The notes beneath the pieces are model-generated. The model worked only from the letters and a program-made list of their open reading frames with translations. It made no database searches and had not been told where the DNA came from. Below are positions 60,967 through 64,000 of a stretch of 64,000 nucleotides of DNA, piece after piece. The stretch comes from Rostratula benghalensis (taxonomy: Eukaryota > Chordata > Aves > Charadriiformes > Rostratulidae). Made by a program: the position numbers and the translations under genes. Each line of letters begins with the position of its first letter. Positions within the stretch are counted from its first letter, which is position 1. The stretch covers positions 1,045,997 through 1,109,996 of the forward strand of contig VXAI01000092.1 of the NCBI GenBank assembly GCA_013399305.1, given 5' to 3'.

Positions 60967-63900
60967 GTGAGATGGTTTGCCATTTTTTTCCATGAATTGA
61001 ATGCTTGTTTGTGACTAGAGGAATAATACTCCAGGAACTGTGGCAGAAACACAAGGGGAAAATGCTAATGTTGTGGTTTGAAAATAAATTATTCATACAA
61101 TTATGTGAGCTGACAGTTAAACACAAACCCTCTACTTAACTCAGAGACTCTGCTAGTATCTTTCTTTTTCCACAGTTTTGTGTCTCCGTGTGCTCTGGTT
61201 GTTTCTGACAGTTTGTCACCCAGGGCTGTGCCAGTGTTGTTGGTTCTGCAAGCCCCTAGAGCAGGGGCTGGCATCCTGCTGACCACACAGAGCTGTGGTC
61301 TGATCCTGAGTACCTACACCGTGTTTTCTATGGTCATACCAAGTGGTTTCTGCTGCCTGTCCCCTGCCCACCACCATGAATTCTGGTGACAAGGCCAAAC
61401 TTGCTTGACTCTCTGCAGTGTGTGAAAAAAAGATTTATTTAGTTTATTTTTGGACATGATAAAAGTTGTTCATTTGTTCCTTCTTGTGCAGATTAATTGG
61501 ACTTTAGCAGAAGTCTTCTCCATAGGACTCATTTGGTATGATCTTACTCCTTCCTTCACGTGCTTTTTTTGTAGTTAAGGTATTGACAGGCATTAGATGT
61601 CTGTTTCTTTGATAACGAAACAAACATTTTAAAATATGTAATCATGTTGTGCTAATACAACGCAGAGTGTACACAGCCATATTGTGCAGAGGCTGTGAAA
61701 ACAGGAAGATGGGATGCAGCTGTATCCCCTAACTGAGTCGCTTCATATTCACAGCTGAACCATCCAGGGCTGAAGTATCACAACAGCTCTGCATACATTG
61801 GAGACCATTTGCTTGCTATTGACAAGTGATAACATTTCATGATCTGTCTCTCGCTACCAGTTTTGTGCTTGGAAGCAACATTGCAGTGAGGGACTCTGCA
61901 TAGGGAAGTAGAAAAGATGAATTATCCTCCCAGTGGACTGCCTGGCGGTGGTGGAAGGAGCCAGCCCGGCCATATGTGGGTGCAATTTAGGAAAGAGATA
62001 GCGGGAGAAGGAAACTGCAGGCAATTTTCTGTAACCTTGGGTGTTAAAACTATTGAAGAATTTTGGAGAATGAGACATAAAGCCACAGTAGTTTACCATT
62101 GTAGGAAAAATTTCTCAGAGAAAGGAATGAGATATTACCTGAGATGAAAATGTAAATTAATATGACATGTCCTGGTGAAATTTTGTTAGTAGTAGTTATA
62201 TCTTTAACAATTATAGACATTTCCAGATGTTTATGAACATAAGGGGACATTGACCAATCTAATTTGTTGCCTAAACTGAATAAAATGTGAATATAGATAA
62301 CTAGAAAGAAGTGAAAAGCATTGGGAAGGGAAAGAAATTCCATTGGTTATTAAACTGCTACAAAGAAGAGGTCATACTTAAGGTTGATTTTTATCAGGAC
62401 ACATTCCTTCTTCTTTACCTTTGCAATATGCAAAGAAATGTTGCATCTGTTTCCTCCATTCTCCATTTCCCCTTACTCATAACAAATACCAAGAAACCAT
62501 TTTCATAACTTTTATATCTTATCAAAATTCTCATCCACCTTTTTTTTTTTTTCTTAAAACTGACCCAAAATGCTTATCCTGGAAGATGCCAGAAAGCACT
62601 TTAATATCTTATATTCCATTCCCATATATTAGCTGACAATATCCATTTCATAGCCCAAACAATAGAGATATCTGAAATTTTATTTAGTCTAGCAAACATT
62701 CCCTTAAGGAAAGGAAAGTAAAACTAATGTAGACAGCCAATTACAACAATAACTTCCCAGGAATACTTCCTACTATTAGATACTCTCCCATCTTCTGAAA
62801 TTAAAGCCAGAAAGAGAGAGCATCCTTTTAATTTTACAAGAGCCCATCATTTAGAGCAATGAAAAACTGACCAAGACACATGTGCATCATTTGCTCACAA
62901 CTGGGCAAAGGATAGTTTAGGCAGGAGGTCTTCCAAGTTAAAAGATTAAGAAATATTTTTCTCATTAAGTTGTGACCTGTTTTATGTGATGGAGAGTGGA
63001 CTTTGCACAGTCTAAATTACACTGGTTTTCCAGTGTTGTTGAATGTGTCTTTCATAAGATTTTTTTTAATTAAGAAATTAAGTATTTGCTAACGAACTCC
63101 AAATGTAAATCTGGACCCTAAGTCCACTCTTCTGAGAAGCACTTTTTTTAAAATTTGGTGTCAACATGTTCCACATGGTACAACCTGATTCACACTGAGA
63201 CTGGGTACTTGGTACCTGTGGTGTAGTGCAGGGAAATGTGCTTTGCGGTATGCCTAGCCATCTAAGGGATTATCTGAAGTTCCCTGTTACTTTTGGTCTG
63301 GATGAAAAGTTTCCTTTGCTTGGAAACCAAAGTTCTAGGGAATGAAAAGGCAGACTGGTGTTTCTGCCCAGAATGGATTTGGGTTGTACCCATCATATAT
63401 CTCCAGACCTCTGAGACAGGAAGCATCCTGGGTCTTAAAATAGATGGAGCCACCATCTATTATGCTCTGCTACCACATTTAACTGCAGCCAACTGAATTT
63501 TGCACTTAACACGGTATCAATTAAATAGTGAAAAGTTTGTGTCTCATTCTATTGAGCTGGGTGCTTCTGATGGCTCTGTTTTAGAAAAAATCCAGCCCCA
63601 CAGACCATGAGTTGGCATGACACAAGTAGATTATTTTTTTTCTTAGAATTAAGCAACAAAGACTATATTTTTCTTCTTACACAGTAGAAGTATTTCTGTG
63701 TGTGGTTGCAATGATGCAAGCTCTACATCTGTTCAGGGTTTTAAATAGTTTGAGAAGACAGCAGTTGTTTTCTTCAAGAAAAGAAATTGGTAAATTTTTA
63801 ATTTAAAAGTGGAGGAGTAATACATGTTTGATGTGATCATTAAAAAGCTTTTTATACTTAAAAATTAAAAATAATGTTTTACATGTAGCTTGGGTAATTT

Positions 63901-64000
63901 TAGGCTGCTGTGGTTTTTAGCTCATTGTCTTGCTATTGCCTGAAGAAATAACTTTGGGGTGAGGGGCGATGAGAAGAGGCCAGTGGTATCAGAGATAATT
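60967..64000 (+). other. NIPAL2: NIPAL2 downstream intron, cut by the window end
   Basis: The stretch starts with the GTGAGA donor. The exon that should complete the split glycine codon and continue TM3 was looked for in all three plus frames and not found, so the intron appears to run past the right edge. It contains a T-run near 62.54 kb and otherwise no structure I recognise. Confidence 0.7.

Noticed and set aside
61175..61392. Candidate next NIPAL2 exon after a CCACAG acceptor
   Set aside because: The open frame does not give the expected TM3 continuation in any phase and has no suitable donor. Judged a chance acceptor.
1..64000. KCNS2, the neighbour expected upstream of NIPAL2 from mammalian gene order
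   Set aside because: Its coding region should be one long open frame of more than 400 codons on the minus strand. No such frame exists here, so it lies outside the window.

Overview
The window looks like nuclear DNA from a bird, or at least a sauropsid. It holds chicken-repeat-1 (CR1) LINE copies of different ages, including a 5'-truncated copy that ends in the diagnostic tandem ATTCTATGA octamers. Coding density is very low, exons are bounded by GT/AG splice sites, and there is no bacterial-style gene packing. Almost all short ATG-initiated frames are chance frames in non-coding DNA. No long single-exon gene, tRNA, rRNA or CRISPR array was seen.

The only coding sequence I can defend is a pair of consecutive plus-strand exons near the right end (57678-57746 and 60795-60966). 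Conceptually joined, they give the first three membrane segments of a NIPA-family magnesium transporter. The residues fit NIPAL2 better than its paralogs. Splice phases, acceptors and donors are all consistent, and the gene continues to the right beyond the window. A tentative first coding exon lies at 41539-41676, in the most CpG-rich stretch of the window. It ends at a strong GTAAGT donor in the right phase and has a Gly-rich N-terminus ending in a Leu-Ser-Gly-x-Trp-Tyr pattern. If it is correct, intron 1 is about 16 kb and everything left of about 41 kb is 5' flanking DNA. If not, the whole left part of the window is intron 1 or flank.

Layout: 1-4.9 kb, gene-free with a CA-rich patch. 4.9-6.25 kb, a stretch rich in homeodomain/POU-type sites and small palindromes that resembles a conserved regulatory element. 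9.1-10.3 kb, a minus-strand ancient CR1 of more than 1 kb. 11.7 kb, an ATCT microsatellite. 14.9, 16.4, 34.3, 37.0 and 52.4 kb, small fossils resembling ancient amniote MITE, SINE or LINE pieces. 21.6-21.8 kb, a purine tract joined to a 24-base tandem repeat. 24.0-24.6 kb, a plus-strand CR1 reverse-transcriptase fossil. 25.25-25.68 kb, a younger minus-strand CR1. 26.3-26.7 kb, a second AT-rich regulatory candidate. 36.4-36.9 kb, a cluster with abutting HNF4-type and FOXA-type sites. 41.35-41.7 kb, the candidate first exon. 55.3 kb, a strong stem-loop. 57.7-64 kb, NIPAL2 exons 2-3 and introns.

I found no new multi-gene system. The observations most worth checking are the first-exon candidate, the 55.3 kb stem-loop and the composite regulatory site at 36.65 kb. 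Family assignments and repeat names rest on remembered consensus features, not on searches.
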